Part shown: positions 10,896-21,356 of the stretch, piece by piece
Numbering within the stretch: position 1 is the stretch's first letter
Layout: every line of letters begins with the position of its first letter
NCBI GenBank assembly: GCA_963989385.1
Contig: OZ022501.1
Span: 2,118,001-2,182,000, forward strand
Reading direction: 5' to 3'
DNA length: 64,000 bases
Source: Ctena decussata
Lineage: Eukaryota; Mollusca; Bivalvia; Lucinida; Lucinidae
Notes under the pieces: model-generated
The model's database searches: none
What the model saw: the letters and a program-made list of their open reading frames with translations, nothing else
What the model was told of the DNA's origin: nothing
Program-made: the position numbers and the translations under genes

Positions 10896-13493
10896 TTTAA
10901 GGTGGTGATAATCACTTATTTGGGACAAAGACAAAAATCTGCATAAAATGCTCAAAATAACACTGATCTTTCCAAAACTTAGCAGATGCCTTCTTTATGT
11001 TGTTTCTCACAATTTAGAATCCCAAAATGCAGCATTTGTTAATGTTAAAAAGTGTTTTTATAAGAGGAGATCAAAGGGTAATTTTCTGCGAATAAATCTG
11101 AAAAAATAATATCATTATATAAAATATACTTAGTGCTTAGAGTACCTTGTTGCAAAATGGAGAGCGTCCTAGCAATTATTTTTTCCATCTCTTTCACACA
11201 TTATCAGGCTGAGCAGTTGAAAAAAGATGCAGTCTGTGTCCAAATTTTTTTGTCAAAACACACAGGTGAGACAGGTGATACTATTTTAACAAGGTTGAAC
11301 AATTTCATCTACACACCACTGATCATGTCAGTAATGTGTTATTTGTCGTAGACATATCAGAGCATGCATGACCTGCATCCGGGTTTTTATTGTATGGGGG
11401 ATAATAAACACAATCTACCATTTGTGAAAAGAAACAGTTTTAAAATGACGTTTTATGAATAAAAAATTTATTTTGGCTTCGTTTCCTTTTTAATTTAATC
11501 GCCGTTATTTGCGGATAGACGTGTTTTATTCAATAATAACGAATGACGGAAAGTGTATTTGCAAATTTCATGACCCGTTTGAGCAGCCGTAGATCAGGCG
11601 CATTCGAGTTTTCCAATCGTGTATTTAAAGGTCTAGTATGAAAGCTATAACCGCACCGCGCTTCCGATCTGCCGCGCCAGAAATCAGTTTTCTTTAACAA
11701 CTGATGTATTTCTAACTAAAATTACAAGGAAGACTTCCTGATTTTGATGGTTAGTGCTAGAACTGAACAAAATACAATGAGAACAAAAAACTACTTTTCT
11801 AAGCTGAACAAAAAAACAGACATACCCCTTATCTTTTTGAATTTGTATACTAAGTCAGCATAAAATTCTGGTTCCGATAGGCCTTCATGTGAAAGTGATT
11901 TTAACCTGGCATTGAGTTTTGAAACCAATTCATTGCATCGGCGATAAAATTTTCTGGATAAGGAATAATTTCGATGCAGGCTTATCTTGATACTCATTCG
12001 CTCAACTGCACACACACTCACTCACTCACAAACTCACGAATTCACTCCCTTAGCAATTGGGCCAAACGAAGTCAGGGAAAATCATGAAAATACGAGGCAG
12101 AAAAAGCTAAGAAATAGACTTTTAATAAGTGTTCCCCCGGTTACAGCAAGCTCCTGGTGAGGTATCGTAATTTTTGCAGTTCAGTCATGCCATTAAATCT
12201 TACTTGTGGCAAATAAACTAGGATATCGAAGTTGTATGAAAATGAGTAAGGAAAACATCAGTTTTGGCCATGGTGCCGCATGATTATATATCTATGCGCC
12301 AGTCATTTGTATCCACAACCCCCACCTACAGAAATGGAATTTTTACATTCCAGAGACCTGTGATGATTAGCTGATGGTAAAAACCTTGCCCTTATTTTCG
12401 ACCCTATACTACAGAAAATCTCACAGGGTAAAGGACCCCAATCTTAAAACTCCGGCACTATGGAAACAATTAAAATATAATTGCCCTGCACCTTGGTCCG
12501 GCTATCCCAGCGCCATTGTATTATTGTAGGCCCGGAACGTCCCGTTACCATAGTCTAGCTGCAGTTGCAGTTATCCGTTGAGGGATTATTGGGTTGCCTT
12601 TATATTAATTTATGTTTTGTCCACCATTTTGAAGGACTTCTTATTAAATCAACAACCCAACAAACTCTATTCGTTTATTGTGTTTCCGTTCGTTCCTGGC
12701 GCTGCCCATCTACGTAGGTTGGGGCGAGGATGCAAATGACAGCAGGGCGAATTGACCCGGACGAGTTGAATGGAGGCCGAGTTGACCCAGGAGCCGTGAA
12801 GACCCCAGGCTTACAGAAAGCAGGCCGAGTTGACCCGCTTCTTCCATGACAATCTTATCGCCAGACAATAGTTGTAATCGAACTCGACCAAGGCTGATCA
12901 CGATAATCCTCACTCGGGAATTTATGTCTTGTCCTTGAACAAGACACATTTACTTTACAAAAGTACTGATAATACCCAGGGAGCGGTGGATCCGTCCTGA
13001 CATGACTAAAAAGTTGTTCTTTAAAAACGAATTTCATCTTCGACAATTATCTTTTGTAAAGATGTTTCTTGTTTATATTGTAGGTGTTAACATAGGTATG
13101 CTTGCCTACCCTATATTTAATAAATGCGTCCAGTGTACATTGACTTTGTACATGGCTGAACATTGAGAAAAAGCTACCGTTTTCATCTGGTCTACATTAC
13201 AATTTGAGAAAGAGTTGGAATAAATAATTGCTAGGACGCTCTTCATTATGCAATAACGCACCTTCAGCACTATGTAAATTTTCAATAACAATATTATTTT
13301 TTCAGTATTCTCAGAAAATTACCCTTTGCTCTTTCCTTATAAAAACACTTTTTAAGCAGCATGTACGTCTATTTTGTATTCTAAACTGTAGAGAACAACG
13401 AAAATAAGCAGTCTGCTAACTTTCAGGGAGATACGTTCCTTTTTTATGGTTTTATGCAGATTTTTACATTTACCATAAATCACCACCTTAAAA
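10896..13493. mobile_element. TTTAAGGTGGTGAT element (copy 1) with a 1.7 kb insertion
   Basis: 10896-11347 is the reverse complement of 15855-16259, and 13073-13493 is the reverse complement of 15416-15835. Together they form an inverted copy of the element at 15416-16259. The ends are TTTAAGGTGGTGAT and its complement ATCACCACCTTAAA. Intact copies are ~845 bp with long, diverged inverted arms, so the extra 11348-13072 is inserted sequence. The small frames here (11133-11351, 13106-13291) are the same arm sequence read in different copies and are not genes. Confidence 0.8.
11348..13072. other. Insertion inside the TTTAAGGTGGTGAT element; possible LTR end
   Basis: About 1.7 kb is absent from the copy at 15416-16259. 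Near 12610-12705 the sequence reads ATTAAATCAACAACCCAAC, then TTCGTTTATTG and CCTGGCGCTGCCCA. This resembles the junction of a Gypsy-type LTR with its primer-binding region, but I see no paired LTR, gag or pol. 12740-12850 repeats GAGTTGACCC several times. Identity is unresolved. Confidence 0.35.
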
Positions 13494-13591
13494 AATGACA
13501 AACTTGGCCGATACAGGCCAATTCAGCCAGTGCAAGCCAAACTCGACCAATATTGGTGACACTCGGCCAATACAACTCGGCCAATATCATC

Positions 13592-13710
13592 AAGAAATTT
13601 CGTAATGGCGTAGTAACAGGTCCTCGGACTGCTGTATCTGGCATCGGCCTTCGGCCTCGGGAAAAAACAGCAGATCTCGGACCTGTAACTGGGCTCATAC
13701 GACATTTCTT
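13592..13710. mobile_element. Palindromic MITE, ACAGGTCCTCGGACTGC family (copy 2)
   Basis: AAGAAATTTCGTAATGG..ACAGGTCCTCGGACTGCTGT is answered by ACAGCAGATCTCGGACCTGT..CGACATTTCTT. Overlapping frames on both strands here are palindrome artefacts. As at 10385, a GAGCCGCGACACG element lies just downstream (13822). 13500-13585 just upstream repeats an ACTCGGCCAATA motif. Confidence 0.75.
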
Positions 13711-13821
13711 AATTTATAACATTATCCTAACATGACCTTTCGTGGGCAAAATTCAGCTGGACGGAGCCCATCCCTCAGCAGGTTGTATTTATTGACCACC
13801 GCAGAGTTCCATAATAATAGT

Positions 13822-14053
13822 GAGCCGCGACACGAGAAAACCAACTAAATGGTTGTTCGCCTAGTGCAGACTCAGATAAGCCTGGGGATCCGCCAAGAGT
13901 GATCAGAATCTTCTATAACCCTTAAAGGATAGCTAAGGGTCTAAGCTACCGCCATGCGGACAGCGAAGACTCTGATCAGACTACGGGGTGCCCAGGCTGA
14001 TCTGAGTCTGCGATGGGCGCACAACCACTTTGTTGGTTGTCATGTCGCGGCTC
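13822..14053. mobile_element. GAGCCGCGACACG palindromic MITE (copy 2)
   Basis: Full-length copy with both ends and complementary inner arms, diverged from copy 1 by scattered substitutions and small indels. Confidence 0.9.
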
Positions 14054-14378
14054 AATATGGCTATAGGATATAGAGTTTTAAAGCTTTTAGAGTTATGAAT
14101 TAGAGGATGCAATTGTAAATATCGGGAGACGGCTGAAACGAAACAAAACATTAATTTGAAACCGTACATTTTGAGTTTACAATCTCCAAACATTCACGTG
14201 GAGATGGGATGCCAGGTTTGGATTATCAAACATTAACTAGAGGTCGGAAAACACTGGGGTCAGATCTTGGTCGCTGGTCGAACTCTCTCTTTGATAAATA
14301 AGAATTTACACTACAAAAAATGCCAGAAAGTTTTTTTTTTCGGTATTGTCCGCGTGTTCAAGCAACTGGTATATACAT

Positions 14379-14540
14379 ATTATTACAATAGTAACTTGAT
14401 CTTGCGTACTGTATCACGTCGAGTGGATGGGCTCATACCATCGGATCAGCCGAGACGCTTGCGTCGAGGGTGATCCGATGGAATGAGCTCATCCACGAGA
14501 CTTGATACAGTACGCCAGATCAAGTTACTGTTATAATAAT
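14379..14540. mobile_element. Hairpin MITE, AGTAACTTGATC family
   Basis: The left arm, from TATTATTACAATAGTAACTTG, pairs with the right arm, which ends CAAGTTACTGTTATAATAAT. The inner part also pairs (CATCGGATCA against TGATCCGATG). The arms are ~65 bp with a short loop. A plus-strand frame (14267-14473) crosses it and has no domain. Confidence 0.8.
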
Positions 14541-14544
14541 TTGT

Positions 14545-14690
14545 TTATTATATACCTTATGGAACAGTCAACTATTCCTACTTGCCATCGCTAATGCATC
14601 GACCCGGATTCGAGCCTGCGCGGCAGAGGTATGTTGCTAGTCGTGAGACAAAGGCTACCGACTGAGCTATCGTGGCGCGCCCTTTGGCGT
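14545..14690 (-). mobile_element. tRNA-derived SINE (minus strand)
   Basis: On the minus strand the head reads GCGCCACGATAGCTCAGTCG, with a perfect A box (TAGCTCAGTCGG at about 14671-14660). A B box, GGCTCGAATCC, follows about 50 bp downstream. The cloverleaf does not look intact, and AT-rich tail sequence follows in place of a mature tRNA end. A SINE head is therefore more likely than a working tRNA. 14691-15058 holds nothing else that I recognise. Confidence 0.6.
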
Positions 14691-15058
14691 GTTTGTTGAC
14701 GTTACGTCACTAGTCCCGTTTCTCTGGTTCTCGTTTCTATAATGCACGTTAACAAATGATGCGCCTAAAGCCGGAACTCATGAAATAGCCTCGTTTTAAG
14801 GGATAGTGATACGGATTCAGAAAACGTCAGTTTTATACGGCTTTCTGTATCAGATGGCCGGAAAACTGGCAGTTCAAAGGGTGTATCATTGATAGGTAAA
14901 TAATAAAATGACCTGATGTAGTTCTGTCTGGTTTACAATGCGGACATGTATGGAATTAAGACATACAGTGCATTAGGGTATGTCGTTTTGCCCTCAGACT
15001 CAGTGGCGGTGGACAATATATGTTTTAACTACAAAATCAAGCATGAAAACCCATATAA

Positions 15059-15063
15059 ATGAA

Positions 15064-15094
<31 letters not shown>

Positions 15095-15097
15095 ATA
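15059..15097. repeat. (AAAT)n microsatellite
   Basis: About nine AAAT units without interruption. Confidence 0.95.
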
Positions 15098-15259
15098 CGA
15101 GTTTAAACTAAAGACATATCTAGGTCTCGTTCATTGGATTTTGATTTTATTTTATATTCGAGTTATGACCTGAAAGTGGGCAATTTACAATACACTGAAA
15201 ACTGCATCATCTCCTTTGTCCGGCCCAACCTTTATCAGGAGACATATATACATAGAGAA

Positions 15260-15397
15260 TATTTGACCTTTTTAGTGTAAGATCGATTATATTTCACCGA
15301 ATGAACACCAAAAGCAGTATTTTCACGAGTGGCGAAAATACCACTTTCGGTGGTCATGAGTGAAATAAAAATCGATCTTATATTGAAATAGTCAAAT
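15260..15397. mobile_element. Hairpin MITE around TAAGATCGAT
   Basis: ATTTGAC..TAAGATCGATTATATTTCA is answered by TGAAATAAAAATCGATCTTA..GTCAAAT. The centre pairs CGAGTGGCGAAAATACCACT with itself. It abuts the TTTAAGGTGGTGAT element at 15416. Confidence 0.75.
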
Positions 15398-15415
15398 TTT
15401 CTGTTTATTTTATGC

Positions 15416-16259
15416 TTTAAGGTGGTGATTTATGGTAAATGTAAAAATCTGCATAAAACCATAAAAAGTAAAGTATCTCCCTGAAAGTTAGCAGACTTCT
15501 TGTTTTTGTTGTTCTTTACAGTTTAGAATACAAAATAGACGTACATGCTGCTTAAAAAATGTTTTTTATAAGGAAAGATCAAAGGGTAGTTTTCTGCGCA
15601 ATAATAAAAACAATTAACATCGTTATTCAAAATTTACGTAGTACTGAAGGTGGGTTATTGCATAATGAAGAGCGTACTAGCAATTATTTATTCCAACTCT
15701 TTCTCAAATTGTAATGTAGACCAGATGAAAACGGTAGCTTTTTCTCAAATGTTCAACCATGTACAAGGTAATGTACACTGGATGCATTTATTAAATATAG
15801 GGTAGGCAAGCATACCTATGTAACACCTACAGTATAAATAATACATTACTTACATGATCACTGGTGTGTAGATGAAATTGTTCAACCTTGTTAAAATAGT
15901 CTCATCTGTCTCACCTGTGTGTTTTGACAAAAAAAATTGGACACTCAGCCTGATAATGTGTGAAAGAGTTTGAAAAAATAATTGCTAGCTTGCTCTCCAT
16001 TATGCAACAAGGAACTCTCAGCACTAAGTACATTTTCAATAACAATATTATTTTTCCAGATTATTGCGCACAAAATTACTCTTTGATCTTTTCTTATAAA
16101 ACACTTTTTAACATTAACAAATGCTGCAGTTTGGGAGTCTGAATTGTCAGAAACAACATAAAGAAGGCATATGCTAAGTTTTGGAAAGATCAGTGGTATT
16201 TTGAGTGTTTTATGCAGAGTTTTGTCTTTGCCCCAAATCGTGATTATCACCACCTTAAA
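15416..16259. mobile_element. TTTAAGGTGGTGAT element (copy 2, intact)
   Basis: 844 bp with TTTAAGGTGGTGAT at the left end and its complement at the right end. The two halves (15416-15835 and 15860-16259) are diverged inverted copies of each other; both contain ATCAAAGGGTA or its complement, and AGCAATTATT or its complement. Opposed frames at 15945-16398 come from these arms. It is non-autonomous; no transposase is visible. Confidence 0.85.
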
Positions 16260-16485
16260 ATTGCACAAAAAATCACTTTATTCCAATGCGTCAGCCATCA
16301 CGACAGTCACAACTTTTTTCCAGCCGTTTTGTGTCAAATTTGATGATTCCAGCGTGTTATCTGAGTATGTTATGGGTTTTAAACTTGTTTGCAACTGAAA
16401 TTTCATTTAGACCAACAAATCTCAAGAAATTGGCTAAGAAAGAATGCCGATAGGAGTCTAAGTCGGCCTGACGTCGCGTGCATTC

Positions 16486-16620
16486 AATTCTATTCTATTC
16501 TTTATTACTCTAGGTTAACAGAAGTTAACAACAAGAGAGGCAGTTTTTAGAACATAATATGATGTGGAAATGAGGGTTCCCTTCACATTTCATCCAGGAA
16601 CACAATAGATGCAATCAGCG
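16486..16620 (-). repeat. 3' end of a non-LTR retroelement, copy 1
   Basis: On the minus strand this ends TTGTTAACTTCTGTTAACC..AGAGTAATAAAG followed by AATAGAATAG tail repeats. An AATAAA signal plus a short tandem tail is typical of LINE or SINE 3' ends. 19302-19560 is a second copy with a GAATTGAACTG tail. 16621-17190 has only low-complexity A/T tracts. Confidence 0.55.
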
Positions 16621-17416
16621 GAAAATAAGTTCTTCTCATATTCTTATCGAAAAAAAAAACCACAAACACAAAAATAATGTTATAATCAAAGAAAAAAAAC
16701 TTTAATATATATTGTGTATGTGATTAAGTTTTCTAAATATTATTTCAATTATCATTACTATTTTTTTTCTTCTTCTTCTTACCTATAAGCATACACTGTA
16801 CTTGAACGACTTAACGCCATAGGATTAAGCGCCTAGACAATACAGAAGGGCAGGCAGCTAGCAGCTTGCAGAATTGCACCTGTCCCAACAATCACAGCCA
16901 GCCATCCCCGTTATATTATTGAGGCTTCCATGTGTGGCAGTTCATTCATAAAAATGTTGTTTATGTTAAAATGTGAAACTGGATAATATTTGATAACCAC
17001 ATAATTGGTTCATGGAGCCCTGTTAGAACTAACCCATGCATGAATGAGGGTGCGCATGCATGCTGAAACGCTGATGCGCACATTTTTTTTAGCATCTCCA
17101 TTTCTCATGACATTATTCCAACAGGACTTCACGGAGTGATTTAACTTGGTATATAACGTGATAAACAGTACTTCTCAGCCTGTGTAAACAGCCATGGAGC
17201 AGACTGCGCAACAGCGCCGACTGGTCACGCGCTCAGTTTTCGCCAAACGGGCTCTGGTGTATCCAGAGACCGCTTACGCGAGAAGCTGCGAGCCCGACCA
17301 GCCGCTGCTCAACCGCAACGATTGGTATAAGAACACGCTGTTCACACATACCCGAAAGGCACTGTCCAACGTGACATGTATCAATTCTTTAACCTCAGAG
17401 AAATACATAACGATCT

Positions 17417-17930
17417 GACGATAACTGGCCACTCTAAATATTGATTCCGCGAGTACTTCACGGTACAATAGAAACAGCAATGGCTCTGACCAGCCTGTGC
17501 AACCGTTGCACATGCTGGTCAGAGGCTTCGCTGCTGAGTATACATGCCAAGAGGTAGTTTCCTACTACATAATAACAAATTACAAAAAAAGCGTCCATAG
17601 CATATAAACTTTATCCCTCGAGAAAACGTGTCTCACGGCTCACGCAACCACAAAGACTCTGACCAGACTGTGCAACCGATGCACATGCTGATCCGAGGCT
17701 ACAATGCTCACGTGTGCCGAGTGACACTTTTCTATTACATTAATAACAAATAACTTCAGTCATGCATATAGCATATACCATTTGTATTTGAATGGACACG
17801 TAAACAATAAAGACTACAACCACCCCGCGCAACCGTTGCACACGCTGGTTGGAGTCCTACCGAAAGACAGATTTTGACATGACGTATCTCATTTTCGGTT
17901 ATAATACAAATGGTAGAATATATATATAAA
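17417..17930 (+). repeat. Degenerate tandem repeat, ~157-173 bp x 3
   Basis: A palindromic core (TGTGCAACCGTTGCACATGC and variants) recurs at about 17497, 17670 and 17827. Each time it is preceded by GACTCTGACCAGCCTG-like sequence and followed ~75 bp later by an AATAACAAAT block. A possible fourth, more decayed unit lies at 17190-17330. Units differ strongly, so the array is old. The 17194-17513 frames on both strands are not supported as genes. Confidence 0.7.
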
Positions 17931-18379
17931 CAACAAATGTTCAAATCATTATTAGATTAAGTCTCACAGCACTTTCAAAATTAATTTGATAATCTTTTTT
18001 TTTTTCGCTTCCCTCTTCCTCCTCTCGCCAAAAAGACGGAAAGAACTTGCGCACTGCACAACCTCCTCACACTCCTTCGGGAGAGAGAGAGAGAGAGGGG
18101 GGGAGAAAACGTTTTTACGTGCGGCATGTTTGAAAATTCAACGTCTCATCGACCAGCAATATCTTTAGTCTTGAACAATAGGGTTTTACATATTTAAATC
18201 TCCAAATGAAAACAACGTTTCTCGACAAGGACAGACGCAATAATCCCAAATTTAAGGCGACTCTAACGAGAGGCCACAACATGTGCAGTACACATTTTGA
18301 GAACAATGATATTTATTACATCAGAACGGCGTAAACTTATCTAAGATCCATAATAACAGACACATAATCCCTTCATTTA
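17931..18379. other. No gene seen; short purine tract
   Basis: Contains a GA-rich tract at about 18080-18106 and no other recognisable structure. Confidence 0.5.
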
Positions 18380-18660
18380 AACAATGCTGATACAACATTA
18401 ATTCAACGTCGATTCAACGTCATGGCGTTGAATCAACGCTGATTAACTGCCGAAATAACTCCGTGTGTTCAGTAGGATACCAAAACTATGATAAGGCATG
18501 AAATATGTTCTCTAATTTCCTTTTTTATTATCATTCTTATTATTACTCTATTTTTTTCAATCACGTGAACACGCGACGCTGACAAAACGTCCATCCGACG
18601 TCGGCAACACTTCATGAGTGTTGCTTTGTCGTCGGGTCAACGCTGCCTGGGCGTCGCGCG
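18380..18660. repeat. Palindromic TTCAACGTCGATTCAACG / GACGTCGG cluster
   Basis: 18390-18445 contains TTCAACGTCGATTCAACGTC facing GTTGAATCAACG. 18575-18660 contains CGACGCTGAC, CCGACGTCGG, and GTCGGGTCAACGCTGCCTGG. It resembles the GACGTC palindromes at 20734 and 39411 and a half-copy at 35040-35090 (TTCAACGTCGATTCAAC..CTGCTGGG). Confidence 0.6.
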
Positions 18661-18704
18661 TCCAGTGTAAGCAAATTGTATGTATCAAATTGTCATCGCA
18701 GCCA

Positions 18705-19015
18705 AGATAACAGTGACATATCAGATTACTCTATTGATTTCTTGTATAAAATGACATAAGTTATTTAGTTCTGAAACATTTTCTGAAATTCATTATTTTT
18801 TTAAACTTCAGTGTATTAGGATGTTGATAAAAGTATCTATTAATGTATTGGATTCTTTGCTCTTTAAAATGCTTGCAAATCAAAATATAATGGTACTCAT
18901 CCCCTATATCTTCGGTACATAAAATACATTTTCTTTCTTGTAACGGTATATACTGTTCCATCTACCTGTTTCTACGGGAAGTTTATGATTTCTCGTCCTA
19001 ATGTTACGTTGGCGT
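18705..19015 (-). pseudogene. LINE ORF2 C-terminal remnant (zinc-knuckle region)
   Basis: Read on the minus strand with two frameshifts, the order is RTRNHKLPVETGRW, then ERKCILC, DIGDEYHYILIC, FKEQR..YINRYF, and finally NLCHFIQEINRVI before a stop. LPVETGRW followed by R-x-C-x2-C, GDE-x-HY-x4-C and a C-terminal helix is the usual tail of ORF2 in several animal LINE families (family knowledge). Only the central 66 residues are in one open frame (18961-18761). The first frameshift lies near 18965 and the second near 18775. It is a 5'-truncated, inactive insertion. The two A/T-tailed sequences at 16486 and 19302 could be ends of the same or related elements, but I cannot link them. Confidence 0.75.
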
Positions 19016-19301
19016 AAAATGACATCATTTACGTCGTAATGACGTGCAAACATGCGTGACTTAATTTAAGTCAAGCCGGTTGAGGTTTAGTCATTTAATC
19101 ATCAAATAAATAAGACTGTTTAAAGAAAATCCTTTTTTTGTGAAACATTGAAATCTAAAGTGATAATTTCATTGTTTGAAACAGTGAGATATTATCAGTT
19201 TCGATTTCACCGAGAAATTTCTATAATGCATTGAAAAGTATGAAAGAAAGTTCGATATTCTCCAGGTCGTGATGAAAGCTTCTGTTTGTCCATATTAGTC
19301 G

Positions 19302-19560
19302 AGTCAATTCAATTCAGTTCAATTCTTTATTCACTCTAGGTTAACATAGTTAACAACAAGAGGGCATGCAATGATATAAATTCAAACTATCGACATCGTG
19401 GCAATCATACATACATGTTATAGATGTTATAGCTACTTCTAATAACTGAATTGATATGTTATAACACTGGGTACACAACAGATGCAGTTTCAGAACACAG
19501 ATATAATAATGGTAGGGGAGAAGAAAAAGAAAAAAAAAAGTTGTACTTGAAACCTTTCGA
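19302..19560 (-). repeat. 3' end of a non-LTR retroelement, copy 2
   Basis: Direct counterpart of 16486-16620, sharing CTTTATT.ACTCTAGGTTAAC and AACAACAAGAG. The minus-strand tail is GAATTGAACTGAATTGAATT. 19016-19301 carries no recognised feature. Confidence 0.55.
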
Positions 19561-19842
19561 AATATTAAATCAGCAACTCATCGAATAAAGAAATGAGTAT
19601 ATGGCAGCTAGGAAAGGAATTTTCAATAATATAAGAGGTTATGAATATTCAGGTATTAGACTGACCATTTTGTAAAGGCCACCACATATGGACTGCATTT
19701 CAATGGGATGACTTGCGCATAAGGTTTACATTTTTCAATTTACGTTCTTGACACTAATATTCCACACGGAAACTCATTTGATTTTAGGAGCCTTCCCAAT
19801 AAGCGGACCTCGATGTATGTATTTGTTAGTCGGCTAAGGTCG

Positions 19843-19877
19843 TAGCCGCGACACGACGGCGTGTCGTGTCATGGCTC
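19843..19877. mobile_element. 35 bp end-to-end remnant of the GAGCCGCGACACG MITE
   Basis: TAGCCGCGACACGACGGCGT is joined directly to GTCGTGTCATGGCTC, so both outer ends are present and the interior is gone. 19561-19842 and 19878-20600 show nothing else that I recognise. Confidence 0.7.
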
Positions 19878-20609
19878 AATTATGTAAAGCAGAACTCCGA
19901 GCAGTACAAGTTTTGATGTAGCCCTCAGACAGGGGCTTCACAAAGCTGAATTTTGCTACACATTTCTGAACCCTGTTTTTGTAATTTTATTTCTTCTCAG
20001 GATTTTCATACGTATTTTTTATTCGTTTTGGGAGTTTTACGATCCTGAGGAAATTAATGACCGAAATTCCTAGCGACTCCTCAATATCAGCAATAATAAA
20101 CTCTTCAGTACTTAATATGATCTAATTGAGTCTGTAATTCACAATTTCCCTTTCATTTCAATAAGTTGTCATCAGCTGTGCCTCCCACACTTCAGTCATT
20201 AAGTTAATAGTTTGCCCCATTCAGTCTACCAAAATAGGTTCTGGTAATACACAGATGCTTGAGAAACACAGCCTTTTGTCCTTTTGCATGATGGCATGTT
20301 TGATTAAAATATTGTACTTAGTTTTTATTACTCATTCTTATCTAGTTTGATTTCTAGTAAAAAGTTTTGTAAAAAGGGGAATGTATCATTTTTCCTGCTC
20401 GAATCTTGAATGAATTACCCCTTTTGTATAAATTCGTAGTCTTTGGGATCCCTTAGCGGCCACATTTTTACTGACCTTTCCGATCTGTCAGTGAAGAAGT
20501 GTGAACCTTATGCTGACATCTGAGCTAATTTTAAAGTCAAAATAATTGGTGCATGTTCTAAATGTTTAACATTACAGTTGGACAGACAGCTATTTACGAA
20601 AGTTTATCT

Positions 20610-20690
20610 CCAGTTGCCCTTGAACGTTGACCTCATTTGAAGCAAAGAATATCTGCCTTCCAACTGTTGACCTCATTTGAAGTAAAAAAT
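20610..20690 (+). repeat. Short direct repeat TTGACCTCATTTGAAG
   Basis: TTGACCTCATTTGAAGCAAAGAATA and TTGACCTCATTTGAAGTAAAAAATA, about 40 bp apart, form a two-copy tandem duplication. Confidence 0.6.
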
Positions 20691-20733
20691 AACTAGTGCG
20701 CAGTAACCCTTTCCCATTCCATTCCAGGCACAC

Positions 20734-20841
20734 CCCAGTCATTTTCAGCAGGCACATGACTTCGAAATGACGTCGTGCTGACGTCGATGCGACGTCATCA
20801 TGTCGCATCGACGTCATTACGACGTCATGTGCCTGTGCTGG
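20734..20841. repeat. GACGTC-rich palindrome (small copy)
   Basis: Five GACGTC hexamers in 70 bp are arranged around GATGCGACGTCATCATGTCG and flanked by GCAGGCACATGAC on the left and GTCATGTGCCTGTGCTGGG on the right. The same flank (GTCATGTGCCTGCTGGG) closes the larger palindrome at 39411-39612. This points to a MITE family with CCCAGCAGGCACA ends. Confidence 0.8.
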
Positions 20842-20991
20842 GTTTACGCATGATTGAATTTCATTTGGGCTTTTGATATTTTCGGATTGGGACGGAACGG
20901 AATAGAATGAAACGGGACGGAATAGCTAGATCATTAGATCAGAATTCGAGGCTCTGATCATCTAGTGCAGATGAACAAGATGATGTATTTC

Positions 20992-21330
20992 ATAATAATA
21001 ATAATAATAAAGACTTTATTTTCAGTGGGTGACATAATTAGCTACAAGCTACTCTTCCTTGAGGCCCACTTACCAAAATATGAACAAATCAAAACATATA
21101 TCAAATACAAATATACAACATACACCGTTTAGCAATTTTCATGACATACATATTACATAGTCATTAATGTATTTTTCTTATCTATTTATTGGTCCAGTCC
21201 TGTCAGCGCCACAAATATTGCGGGTTTGGCGATACCTTGGCGGTTTTTAGGCAACAATACCCTGGCAGGGCTGGTGGGTATAGCCACTTCGCTTGAGTAA
21301 AGAACATCGCAGGGTCTCTAACGCCATCGG
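20992..21330 (-). repeat. 3' end of a LINE-like element with (AAT)n tail
   Basis: ATA repeats at 20992-21010 abut AAAGACTTTATTTTCAGTGG. On the minus strand this gives a 3' UTR-like sequence with a TAAAGTC..(TTA)n tail. No RT frame is left in the neighbouring sequence. 20842-20990 contains GGACGGAACGGAATAGAATG repeats and a short CTAGATCATTAGATCAG palindrome. Confidence 0.45.
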
Positions 21331-21356
21331 AGATGTTTACTCATTAAAATACAGAA

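Noticed and set aside
14600..14690. Functional tRNA gene
   Set aside because: A and B boxes are present, but the acceptor and anticodon stems do not pair well and SINE-like tail sequence follows; same reasoning at 38218 and 56931.
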